From NCBI GenBank assembly GCA_037367405.1, contig JAZKJV010000301.1:434001-498000 (forward strand): 64,000 nt of DNA, given 5' to 3'. Positions 46,363 through 57,291 of this stretch are shown piece after piece; the stretch's first letter is position 1, and each line of letters starts with the position of its first letter. The notes below the pieces were generated by a model. The model was given only the letters and a program-made list of their open reading frames with translations, was not told where the DNA came from and did no database searches. Position numbers and translations under genes: made by a program. Source of the DNA: Ottelia alismoides (Eukaryota > Streptophyta > Magnoliopsida > Alismatales > Hydrocharitaceae).

Positions 46363-46399
46363 GTATGATGCGAACAAAGAATTGGTGGTTGCTGAGGAA

Positions 46400-49300
46400 A
46401 AAGGTGCAAAAATCAATCACATAAGATGCCTTCCTCATTCCAAAATTTGAACTTTTTTACCATCCCTCGAGATTGATCCCGGCATTGGTACAAACTCTGG
46501 GAACATAGGTATGTACCTCGCCAAAAAGTAGAGGGAGAGGCGACACCATCAGGCTTTGCTTAGGTCTAGTTGTAACCCTATAAATTGATTAAACCAATTT
46601 AGTAAGCAAGCGATTGCCATTACCCCAAACTCACACACTTCACTTCACAAGCATTGCTATGTTCATTTCCCTCAATTTACGAACCCCAAGGTATCCATCA
46701 TTTACTTGATGGGTGATGGAGTCCCAAGCCATAAGCGATTTGCCAACAGACTCTGAGGATGAGGACCATAAAAACCTTCTTAATAAGGATTCAAGTCGCC
46801 ACCAAACTCCAAGCAATAATAGTTGGGATGGAAGAAAAAAATCAAAGATCACAGAAAGCACCACCCTCACCAACATCCACCGACCTACACTGGAAAATTA
46901 AGTTGCCTTCCACCCGACCGTCTTTTTCTCTAGTTTTTTAGTCAAGAGTGCCCAATCGGCCTGCTTTAGTCTGCCGCTTATCAGTGACAAATGCAGATAA
47001 TCGATGGGAAACCTCCCTTTAGGCGTTCCCAATGTCGCCTCACATTCAGTCACCATCTTGGTAATACCAAATGGGATGAATGTGGATTTGCGTCTATTCA
47101 CTCGTAGACCAGAGGCCTTATCTTAAAGATCCCTAACTGCCTTGAAACCTTTGCATTCGCTTGGTTCTCCCTCAATGAAGAAAATCATATCATCTACGTA
47201 CTGGAGAAGTGGGATAGAGATTTCAACCATGATGAAGCCTTTGTAGAAACCACCATATGTTGCTGGCTTTACCATGAACAAAAGCTCATATGACACAATG
47301 TCAAAAAGTATAGGCGCATGGGGACAACCTTGCTTTACTCCTTATGGATGATAGAACCAACCCTTCGATTTGCCATTGTTCAAAATCGTGGAAGAAGTAG
47401 TTGTGATGCATCTCTTCATCCAGCTTATCCGTAGGTTGGGAATACCTCTACGCTGTAGTGATGCCCAATTGAATTTCTAGTTTGCACAGTCGTATGCTTT
47501 GGAGAAGTCCACCTTCAAAAAGCATCCATTGTGTCTTCCTTTTTTCTATGCAACAACAATTTCAATAACACTAACCATATTGTTTAGTTATTGGCGACCT
47601 AAGATGAAGTCTGATTGCTTAGGTAAGATGAAGGAATTCAAAACACCTTTAGAGTTTTGGAATCTGCTCCAGCCTGAGTTTTTCATGCCTAAATTCTGTT
47701 AGAGTTACTGGTAGATCTCCTTCACTTGGTCTCGGAATTCTTTAAAGAACATACGGGAGTCGTCTGGACCTGGTGCTCCATTCGATTAGGCTCAAATACA
47801 GCTGCATGAATCAATTACGATATAAACTCGATAATGAGTTCTTCGATGTGCGCTCTTGAAATGTGGTTGACACCATGCCGAAACCACCTTGCAGAGTCAA
47901 ATGCCGCTCTCCGGCTAAGCTCATTAGTAGGCCACGATCCTCGTGTCGATCGAGGTATTCCCTGTAATCTATTCGTTGCCCACGGAGGTTGAGTGAATGA
48001 AATTTCGACGTTGATGTCCACTTGACATGACATGAAAGAAACGAGTGTTTGCATCTTCCTCATCTAGCAACTTGTTCCTCGATCTCTACCTCCACTCTAT
48101 CTTGACCTTTTTGTCTTCATTTCCAATGCTCTTTTATTGGCCCGTCCCTACCTGCCAAGTCCTCCTCGGTAAGGTCTTTATCATCGTTATTTTTATGCAG
48201 GCAGACCACTTCTGCATGTGCATTGTTTCTCTGTTCCTTATTCCTATGAATGGTACCAAATTTATAAATTATAAGCAACACCTGAAGTCTTGAAAAGCAT
48301 TTGAGCTAGTCTCTACGAAGCAGTACTCATCTCTTACTGCCATATACCATGTAACAAATTCCATCCTCTAGAAGCCATCTGCTTAAATTGGAAAATAGAT
48401 CTCAACTACTCTCTCTCTTCGAAGCTCCATCAAAGGGGTGTATTATTTGATCTCGATTGAGGTAATGCCACCACAAACGTGAAGGGGAACCCCTAGCTGG
48501 GACTAAGAAGTGCTCAAATCCGTACCTACCATTACTAGCATCCAACAACTCCAAGTCTAGGTCCTTGACCAAGTCGGTAAAATCTTTGAAAGCGAGATCC
48601 ATATTTCCCCTACCTAACGTCGTATCTCAATAAAATAAGGTGAGGTTGAAATCTCCTCCAACAACCCATGATGGGAGTGGGATCCGGGTTCAAACTGCAT
48701 GCCGATCCTCCTAGAGAGAAATATTGGTAGGCACCCTTGTTGATCAGTAGGCTGAAGTCATCATCAACTGAAGAGCATTTACTTTTCACTTAAGTACCAC
48801 TTTTAGCGATCTTGAGCCTTTGTCTTCATCTACAAGGACAAAGAGATTTCCATTCTTGCCTATGAAGGGTCCCTTTCGTCGAGCCACTAGCTTCTACCGC
48901 CTTGTACTCTATCAGGTGGAGACTAGATATTGACTTCCTCAACAGAAAGTTCCATTCCCCAGTTATTGATTTCTTGAAGGCACAAAATCTCTAACTGTCA
49001 AGGGCCTGGCAAGAACCCACCATTGCGCTCTTTTCCCGATCACTGAGCCATAAACATTCCATGTTACGATATCTATAAGGCGTACGATGAACCTACCCTG
49101 TAAGTGCAACGACACTAACACACTCCGTGGCTCGAATTTGAATGTTCCCCACTCCTTCCTCGGGTAACTTCAAAGTCTATTCACTATGTGGTTGTGTTTT
49201 TATGATGATCGGTCGGGCAAACTTTTGGAAACATTGTGTTGGTCGTATATGTTTAGATGAATCATCCAACTCCCTTTCCATCCAATCGACAACTTCAAGC

Positions 49301-50940
49301 TTGCACCTTTTAGATCACAAGGGGTTCCAAAAGATGTCTGACTCCAAAACAATGTAGCCGATACATATTTCCTCATCATGCTTATTCTTTGTCTCTTTGC
49401 AACGTAAGGGCCTAATCAATGGGCCACTGCCTGCCATGTAAGAGGATGGGGGTTTCTTGGTCAAACCAGTTACATGGCCGAAAGATGAGCCCCCATTATC
49501 GTTCAATAAAGGATTTATCCTTCTCAGGCAAGGAGAGGGTCACAAACCCCGTGGAATGGTCCATTGAAGCAATGGGCTCCTACTCCCCAGGGTTCCAATC
49601 CCACTACCCCCGCCCTCCCCCATTAACTACTAAAATAAGAAGGGGTCGCATATAACAAGTCCCTAGTAGGAGATTTACTTGAATTAGGGGTCCAAATTTA
49701 ACTTATAACCAAAGCAACAGACTACAGTGGACTGGTTAGGATGTGGAGCCAGACCTTTACTTATTGGGTCGAGCAGGGTTCACGAGAGGATCTGGGGCCT
49801 TTCTGCCTTAAAAAAGGGATATGGTCAAAACTTCCTCAAAGTTGGCTTGTCAAATGCATACATGGACTTAACCTCCATGGGGGGCGATCTTAGAGATCTC
49901 ACCATAGATTTCTTCATTGTCTCCGACATTGTAAAGCCACTACTAGGTTTCACCACTTGCATACAGGGACTTGCCTGCGTGCTCTTCCTCTCGGAGATCT
50001 TCGCTATGCGAGTCCCAATCAAAATTTCATCGTTAGGAATGCTTGAGAGGCCAACCGAAAAGTTCAATCGATTGACGAGAAACATAGGAAGAGGAATCAC
50101 GCGTATGCGGCCTTGCAATTTAACTGGAACATCCATCAATTGTTTCAAAGGGGGCCTTATTGGACCACTGCCTTCCTCATAGGAAATAAGCATTTCGAGG
50201 TTTTTGAAACCTTGAGCTTTCAAAGCTACTCCCTCCATCACAACCAGCCATCGAGAGTCCGAAAGCCTCGCATCATCCTGGGAGTTAGATCTACTCCACT
50301 TCATAGACCCTGGTAAATCTTTTTTGCCCATTGTCGAAATCCCGTCACCGTCAAAGAATGCGTAAACTTTTTCCTGAGATGAACCTCATACACGAAGGGT
50401 ATGGTTATCTGGCCACACAACGCCCACTTTCTATCCTTAAGTCCGAGATTGCTCTATGAACCATCCTCGACCCATAGTTCCTCTTTTGACCCTCTTGCGA
50501 ACATGACCAACACCTTCTTGTTGAGGGTTCTTCTCCATCATTGGCAACACTCGTGCTTGCGTACGAGGTCACAGACGAAGCAAAGTGGTTCCTTCGTGAC
50601 GCATGCCTACATAAGGTGACTGTCATTGCCTCCACAACGAAAGCAATGTTGAGGCCCCTGCCTTCTCCCAACATCTACTGCAACAGAGGATCGACAGTGT
50701 TGTCGGTGCACAATTTGCTTTGAGGCTTCCGGTGCTGGAAGTTCTGCCACCGCCACATCTTGATCACTTCTCAACGAAGTGCCAATCTTGTTCTTCCCTT
50801 TCCGATCAAGGCCATAAGAGGCAGCCTGCTCGCTCTTGTGATTAGTCTCTCTCTCTCTCTCTCGTAGGGGTGGTGGCGCTCATGTGTGTGTTTTTTGGGT
50901 GGTGGTATGGGGGGGGGGTGTTTGCTCATGCTCACGATCC
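46400..50940 (-). mobile_element. Long decayed LINE, antisense to SecA1
   Basis: Reading from about 50940 down. ORF1: Arg/Ser-rich blocks, a zinc-knuckle pair CFRCGGNDSH and CFVCDLVRKHECC (about 50650-50550), and a 168-codon open piece at 50331-49825. Endonuclease: WNVYGSVIGKRAQWW (about 49060), WVVGGDFNLT (about 48655), FTDLVKDLDLELLDASNGR (48602-48402). RT: GVKQGCPHAPILFDIV (about 47350), LLQYVDDMIFFIEGEP (about 47195), FPIDYLHLSLISGRLK (47000) and LMAWDSITHQVNDGYLGVRKL (about 46720). Stops and shifts are scattered throughout. The 3' end is not found; it may have been cut off by the LARD insertion. Unlike the other LINEs here it keeps the EN domain and ORF1. Confidence 0.85.
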
Positions 50941-51311
50941 TCAAGAAATATTTCATTACACTAATCTTACATTTAGAAAAAAGCGTAGTCTTCTTCTCTG
51001 GTAAGAAATCTCACGAAACATGAGAATAAGACATCGCTTAATAATCATATGTCTATGTGCTTCATTTAGAGTAAATGGCTCTTTACATGCAATATTTTTT
51101 GTTAGAATGGTGGCAAGAAGTTAAGTAAATAGGGTAACCTCCATTCTTTTAGATACAGATTTTTCCTCATCTGGAGAAGAAGAAACATAGATTTATGTAA
51201 AACCCTCCACATATAAGCTGTCCTTTACAAGTTGTCTAAATGAAATCCCATCTCTTTGTTTTTTCCCTTAAAATTTTCATCTGGAATCAGCTGTCTATAT
51301 TTATCTTTCAG
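50941..51311. other. SecA1 intron 2, 3' end
   Basis: AT-rich and featureless, ending in a T-rich tract and the acceptor TATCTTTCAG. Confidence 0.6.
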
Positions 51312-51518
51312 GTGGTATTGTGCTGCATAAAGGGCAAATAGCTGAAATGAGAACCGGTGAAGGAAAAACTCTTGTAGCTGTCTTACCGGCATATTTAAAT
51401 GCACTGAGTGGCAAAGGTGTACATGTTGTTACTGTGAATGATTACCTGGCAAGACGTGATTGCGAGTGGGTTGGTCAAGTTCCTCGCTTTCTTGGTCTGC
51501 AGGTTGGCTTAATCCAAC
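51312..51518 (+). CDS. SECA1: SecA1 exon 3 (nucleotide-binding motif)
   Basis: Encodes 69 codons starting with the last two bases of a split Gly codon: [77 protein letters not shown] is the Walker A nucleotide-binding site of NBD1 and [10 protein letters not shown] a SecA signature. Phase 1 in and phase 1 out (CAA C), with acceptor TTTCAG and donor GTATGT at 51519, all intact. The sequence is uninterrupted and highly conserved, so selection is still acting in spite of the surrounding transposons. The remaining exons (most of NBD1, the preprotein cross-linking domain, NBD2 and the C-terminal domains) were not found downstream in this window. Confidence 0.95.
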
Positions 51519-52590
51519 GTATGTAATGTGCATTTTTGGGTTATCCTTTTATTCTGTTTTTTTGTTCTTTTATTTGAAACAGAGCCGTGTCAAAACAGGC
51601 AAGGTCACTGTGTGACCAAGTGAGAGTCTCTTGCAAAAATAGGAGCAATGTAAGGCTGTGTACGGATCCAAGTGGTCTGACACCTCCAAACCCAGCAAGT
51701 ATTATCATAGGCACCTGCTGGCATATAATTCTTCAGTCCATTTTGTAGCATGAAAGAAAAGAGTTTGTCTCTCTTTAAATATCTGAATGGATATATAGTC
51801 AAGGCGTACACGTAATAAATGATTATTAAGAAGCTCAACAACAAAAATGGTATATTTTTTCATGCTTCCTGTCATGGAAGATTCTTATTACGAAAAAAAT
51901 GAGAGTTTTTATATTACCATCCATGCTCAGCTTCCATTATAGAAAGGTAATTAAAAACACGGTATGGACCTTTTTCACTTACTGATTGTCTCCTGCTAAA
52001 AGTCTACTGACTGTTGAAGTTGTCTTATGCTATACTGTCACAGAAAAGGCAATTAAAAACAGTTTTTTATAATTCAAGGAAGTTGTCTTCTGCTATACTC
52101 TAAGCTAAAAGTCTTGCTGCTAAGTGTCTTCTTGCGTGTATGCGGGTCCTTCATTCGATGAAATACGAGAGCCCCTAAACTTTACTAAACGTGAAGAATT
52201 TCTTAGGTGGTTAATTGGAACTTTACCACACCCTCATGTGTAGTCTCACATCACCTTCATTCAATGAAATACGAGAGCCCTAAACTTTACTAAATGTTGA
52301 GGAATTTCTTAGGCAGTTAATTGGAACTTTACCACACCCTCATGTGTAGTCTCACATCACCTTTCATACGGGGACTAGTGACAGACATCACCATAACATT
52401 GTAGTCCATTATCATAGATGATGTTCATGTCGAAAGGGACCATGAGGTGGGCAGTACTCTTATGGAGTACTGCATGATCACTAGCAACGTTGATCACATT
52501 ACGTGGATATGGTTGGGGACATGGGATTATTCTCTATTTAGTGGTCGGCAGACTTGATGAGGTACTTTAATTTTGAGAAGAGAGATTTGG
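51519..52590. repeat. Intron 3 start, with a 106-bp tandem duplication at 52150-52361
   Basis: Two consecutive copies of about 106 bp start TTCATTC(G/A)ATGAAATACG and end ATGTGTAGTCTCACATCACC, with a few substitutions between them. The rest of the segment is AT-rich and unassigned. Confidence 0.8.
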
Positions 52591-52675
52591 AGTTACATAG
52601 TTGAATGCTTATATGGCACTGGGCCTAAATGGTTTCCTTGTCCTTTTCTTTCAAGAATTATGGGATCGTGTTCGT

Positions 52676-55040
52676 AAGTATATCGTGGCTATAAGTATAT
52701 TGTTTCTCCCATTCAGGCTGCTTTTATTCGGGGGAGACAGATTTCTGATTGTATTGCGGTCGCTTCGGAATTGGTGGCTGATTGGAGCTCTTCGGGGAGG
52801 CAGGGGGTGCTTTGGAAAATTGATTTTGCCAAAGCCTATGATACCATTGATTGGAGCTTCTTATGGTCGGTCCTCAGAAGGCGGGGGTTTCCGGAGGTAT
52901 GGATTTCTTGGTGCGGTGTTGTGTGACTACCGTGTCCTTCTCGGTTTTGGTTAATGGCGGATTGGAGGGGGGTTTAGTCCAACCGAGAAGGGGGTTGCGA
53001 CAGGGTTGCCCGCTGGCCCCCCTCCTCTTTGTTATAGCTTCGGATGTCTTGGCTCGTATGATTGATCGGGTTGTTGCTGCTGGACTTTCGAAAGGCTTCT
53101 CCAAGGGAGGCGTGTCTGTGCCGCTGATACAATTTGCTGATGACACCTTGTGCTTCATTGAAGGAGGTGCTGATGAGGTCACTGGCATGTCGATGACTCT
53201 TGAACTCTTTAGCTAGATTTCGGGGCTGCTCATTAATGGAGCCAAGTCAAAGGTTATTCTTTTTGGCTTGACGGTGGATTTGGCGCTTGAATGTGGGAGG
53301 ATTCTAGGGTCTACTCCGGGCGAGTTGCCGATTGACTACCTTGGTCTCCCGTTGGTGATTGGGAGGCCCAGACTTAGGGACTGGAGTGTGGTCGTTGAGA
53401 AGGTGGAGGCGAGACGAGCGGGTTGGCGCGGGGCACTTCTTTCGAAGGGAGGGAGACTGGTCCTTCTCTAGTCGGTTCTTGCTGCTATCCCGGTGCATTT
53501 TTTGTCGATTCGTCGTTTGCCGGCTGGGATTTGTCGGAGACTTGAGTCTTGTTTGAGAAGGTTTCTGTGGGGGAAGTCGGGTGCGTCGGGGAGGGGGTTT
53601 CACCTTGTGGCTTGGGAGCATGGCCTTAAAAGTCGGATTTCGGTTTCGTTTCGGTGAGGGACCGAAACGAAATTTCGGCCGAATTTCGGTCGAAATTCGA
53701 CCGAAATTTCGGTCATTTCGGTGGTTTTTTGAACTAGACCCCCTCAAATTTCGACCGATATAGCCATTTCGGCCGAATTTCGGTCACATATCGAAACCGA
53801 AATTCGACCGAAATTCGGCCGAATTTCGGCGAAATTTAAGGCCATGCTTGGGAGGAGGTGTCGAAGGGGAAGCAGGAGGGGGGGGGGGTTGGGCGTTAGG
53901 CGGTTGAAGATTGTCAATGACGCCTTCTTTCTTAAGTGGGCGAGCAGGGTTTGGGGTAGGAGTGAAAACTTCTTTATTGATGTTCTGAGGGAGCTCCATG
54001 GGGCGGAATGGGCAGGGGAGGATAGGTTGGGGGTGGTGAGTGCTCGCTCTCCTTTCCAGCGTGGTGTGCAGGAGGTTTTCTTGAGCAGGCGAGGTTTAAA
54101 CCTGTGCTGGGAGACGACCGTGCGTTCTTATTCTGGAAGGACAACTGGTTGGGGGGAGATCCTTTTTATGTCCGTTTCCCGCGTCTATTTGCGTTGGCGG
54201 AGGACAAGGATGCCTCGGTTGCTTCTTGCTGGGAGAGTGATTGTTGGTGCCCTTGTTTTGGGGTGAATTTCTCGGATCAGAGGATGGCTGACTTTCTTGC
54301 CCTGCTGGACGTCCTTGGTGGTGCGGATATGCCTTCCGAGGGAAGGGATCATTGGGTCTGGAGGGACGGTGGCTTCTCGACGCGTAAGGCCTATGATGTG
54401 TTAGCTGTGGCTCCGCCTGCTCATTCTGACTCCTTGGTGAGGGACTGCTGCTTTTTCTGGAGGATTGGTTTACCTTTGCGCATTGCTATTTTCTTATGGC
54501 TGGTCCGCAGAAAGAGGCTTTTGACGAGAGAGCGCTGCTCCAGAATGTTGCATTCTGTTTCTAATATCTGTGTGCTTTGTGATTCGGATGTGGAATCCCT
54601 TGACCATATTTTCTTTGAGTGCCCTATGGTTCGTGGGCTATGGGAGGACCCGATTGTGGCTTGGGTGCGAGCTAGTGATGTGGTGGCCTTCTGTGATTCG
54701 CTATTCTTGAACAGACATACGGATAGAAGGCGACTCTTGGATCCGGTGGCAAGATTATGGTCGATTTGGCTTGGTCGGAACGAGGTCATTTTTTCGGTGC
54801 AACGCTTTTACAAGGAGAACGTGATCATTCGCGCTGCAAGACTGGTGGACGACTGGTGTGGAAGTTAATTTTCTTTGTGTGTGTTTTCTAACCCTGTCTG
54901 GAAGCTCTCTTGCCTCCTTTTATGGCCTTCTCGCTTTTTGTACTTTCGACCCTCTTTTTTATCTCTAATATATTGGGGTGAACACCACTGAGTGTGCCCC
55001 CCTTTTTCTTGGCTTCAAAAAAAAAGTATATCGTGGCTAT
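52676..55040 (+). mobile_element. LINE B, 5'-truncated, inserted in LINE A with 17-bp target duplication
   Basis: AAGTATATCGTGGCTAT is at 52676-52692 and again at 55024-55040. The element (52693-55023, 2331 bp) ends in A(9) and lies in the same orientation as LINE A. Coding blocks: AAFIRGRQISDCIAVASELV and KIDFAKAYDTIDW (about 52715-52860), RRGLRQGCPLAPLLFVIASD and IQFADDTLCFIEGGADEV (52990-53180), LPIDYLGLPLVIGRPRLRDW (about 53325-53390), VRRLKIVNDAFFLKWASRVW (53900-53960) and the zf-RVT tail with CVLCDSDVESLDHIFFECPM (54104-54868). Frameshifts occur near 52925, 53214 and 53470, so it is dead but better preserved than LINE A. Confidence 0.92.
53621..53854. mobile_element. 218-bp MITE with perfect 12-bp TIRs inside LINE B
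   Basis: The 8-bp duplication CTTGGGAG is at 53621-53628 and 53847-53854. The element 53629-53846 starts CATGGCCTTAAA and ends TTTAAGGCCATG, exact inverse copies. The interior is built of TTTCGG / CCGAAA palindromic units. Removing it restores the LINE B reading FHLVAWEEVSKGK. The 8-bp duplication suggests the hAT superfamily; the internal repeat array gives it strong hairpin potential. Confidence 0.92.
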
Positions 55041-57291
55041 TGTTGAGGGGATTGCTCGAGGGAGTATAACCTTTGATAGAATCAACAATGTGCCCTTCTT
55101 TTTCTTATTTCAAAGAAGGATGTCTCTGAGAGGGTGGAGGACTTCCTGCCGATTGCACTTTCCAATGCCGTTTATCTCATTGTGGCCAAGGTACTTGTTA
55201 ACATGCTGAGGGAGGTCATGAATGATATTATCTCTGAGAAGAAGCAGATGGCGGACAACCTGGTTATGGCTAAAGAGATAATGGAGTACTAAAAACGGGG
55301 TGGAGGGGGATCCCAACAGTGCTTTGGAAGATTGATTTCTTGAAAGCATATACTTTTGTTGACTGGTCCTTTTTTTTTGGAGATGAGGGTTTCCTTACAC
55401 TTGTATCTTGTGGATGAAGCAAAGTATGGCCTTCCTACTCATGAGTGATATTATTTCTCATGTTTAGACATGATTTATCTATGAGAGGCATATGGCAGAT
55501 GACTTGGTGGCTGGTTATGGTTATGGAGATTGTGGGGCACTAGAAACATGGGGGAGGGGTCCGAGGGTTGCTTTGGAAGATTGATTTTTTCAAAGCATAT
55601 GATTTTGTTGATTCACACTTTGGCGAAATGATGGGATCCTTACATTTAAATCTTGTGGTCGAAGCCGTGTGTGGCCACAATTCCTACTTGTGGCTGTTCG
55701 GATAATGGATTTTCTCAGCCCTAATGCCATGTTTGTCGGGGCATCTCCCTTGCACCGTTGCTTTGTGTCGGTTGCTAATGCCTCTGTGGTTGTGGAAGTT
55801 GAGGTGGTTCAGAGGGGGGTAACTTTAGGTTATCTTTGTGGGAACATTATTTTTCCATCGGTCACCACTACACAAACAACATCATTTTATTCATATAGGT
55901 TGGCAAGATGGAGATGAGAGGTATGTCCACGGTGCCAGACATTTGTGGTGCGCTCTTTGGCATATTGATCAATCGGTCCAACTCGGCTTTTGTCCCTTTT
56001 GATCTCTCGGTGGAGGAGAGTATTGAGTGTGTCTTGTTCCTTCTATGCGGCGCGGCTCTCTACCGATCCAGTACTTTGGTTTGCCGTTGACTAGTGCTCG
56101 TCTTCGCCAAGAAGACCGGCTTCCTATTATAAAGAAGATGGACACAAGTTTTATGTTGCCTTTCCCATGGGGTGGTCTTATTTTCTAATAAGCGGTGCTT
56201 ATAATGAACCCTATCTTCTTTATTTGAATGAGGTTGCTTCCAATGGGGGTTCGCTGCTACCTTGGAGCAATCACGTGAAGATTTTTTTGGAGTGGCTCCA
56301 TTGGGAGGTTTGCTAGTATGCACTTGGTTGACTGGAATGTTGTCATGATATCGTAGGATGAGGGCGGGCTTGGCATGTTGGGGCTTGAGACTATAAATAT
56401 TTCAATCTTGATGAAGTATGTGGCCGGAATTTGGGCAAACATGAAGATCTGACATATAAATTGATTCCTAGCATCTATGGCTTGCATGACCAATGCTCTC
56501 TTGTTTTGCATCCCCTTCATCTCTCTTCCGCGTTCTTAAAGGGGATTTGTTTGGACAACTGAGCTTCTGGTGCATATGCACTATGTGTTGGGTGACAATT
56601 GTTGTTTCTCCTTCTAGTAAGATGCTGTACGGAAAGGGGCCTCAAGTGTGAGTGTTGATCCCATCTCTTTGCATTAATGGCCGATAGGATAGCGCTGGTC
56701 TCAGAGGCGTGGGTGAACGTGGCTTTTAAACTTTGACCCGACTTTTTCGGCGCAACTTCTAGAGTTCCTCTAATTTCAGGTTGATTTTTGGTCCATCGTT
56801 GGTTCGTCTGAGAGGATAGGATCAGTAGGCTTGATGGATGACGACTTCTCGATGAATAAAGCTTATCAGATTTCTACTGTTTATGATCCTGATAATTTGG
56901 TGTATGTCTGCAAGTTCATACAGGCTTTGCATATTCCCCTCTGGATCAAAATATTTCTGTGGCAGTTATGGCGTAAGATGTTGATGACTAAGTAGCTTGT
57001 CGAAGCTCATTCCTGGTGTGAACCAAGAGGCAATAGATGACCTTTTTTTGCCTTGTGACATGGCAAGACGAATCTGGGCGCCATAGATACCCATGGGTGG
57101 AGTTCTCCAATATGGATATCTTCTGGAGCTCTCTTATGGATGCACAGTTCTTACCTTTGATCTCGCATTTGAGACCAATTGCTGTACTTTATGAATTTTG
57201 GTTTGTTTGTTGCAGTATTATTTTCAATCGGAGCTGTTGTACGAGGAGAATGTTATTAAGCATGCTAGGACTCTTTTTGAGTCATGGCTTT

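Larger units (their letters stand above)
43601..46367 (+). mobile_element. Non-autonomous LTR retrotransposon (LARD-like)
   Basis: The perfect 5-bp duplication GTATG is at 43601-43605 and 46363-46367. The LTRs are 43606-43909 (304 bp) and 46057-46362 (306 bp), starting TGTTGGAGTA and ending TTTCTAACA. The primer-binding site TGGTATTAGATCGGGTT follows at 43910, and the polypurine tract TTGAGGGGGAG precedes the 3' LTR. The 2147-bp interior has no gag, protease, integrase or RT motif in any frame, only Pro/Ser-rich open frames (44360-44887 is the longest) and a tandem duplication of about 63 bp at 45549-45664. Ends and replication signals are intact, so it must be moved by proteins of another, copia-type element. 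Confidence 0.92.
31818..51311 (+). other. SecA1 intron 2 (19.5 kb, transposon-filled)
   Basis: From GTACCA to TATCTTTCAG. It contains an antisense truncated LINE, a sense copia element with a nested hAT-like element, a sense LARD-like LTR element and a long antisense LINE. Between them are AT-rich stretches without features. Confidence 0.9.
52591..57291 (+). mobile_element. LINE A, degenerate, split by LINE B and cut by a copia element
   Basis: Two pieces, 52591-52692 and 55041-57291, read as one LINE once the insertion is ignored: ALGLNGFLVLFFQELWDRVR runs into KYIVAI and, after the insertion, VEGIARGSITFDRINN. Then, in shifting frames, RVEDFLPIALSNAVYLIVAK (RT palm start, about 55120-55200), GILINRSNSAFVPFDLSV (about 55950) and EENVIKHARTLFESWL at about 57240-57290, the usual C-terminal end. 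Sense orientation relative to SecA1. Its 3' tail and poly(A) are missing because the copia LTR begins at 57292. Confidence 0.8.

Noticed and set aside
52150..52361. Two tandem copies as LTRs of a tiny retroelement (TRIM)
   Set aside because: The copies are directly adjacent with no interior, primer-binding site or TG/CA ends; a local tandem duplication.
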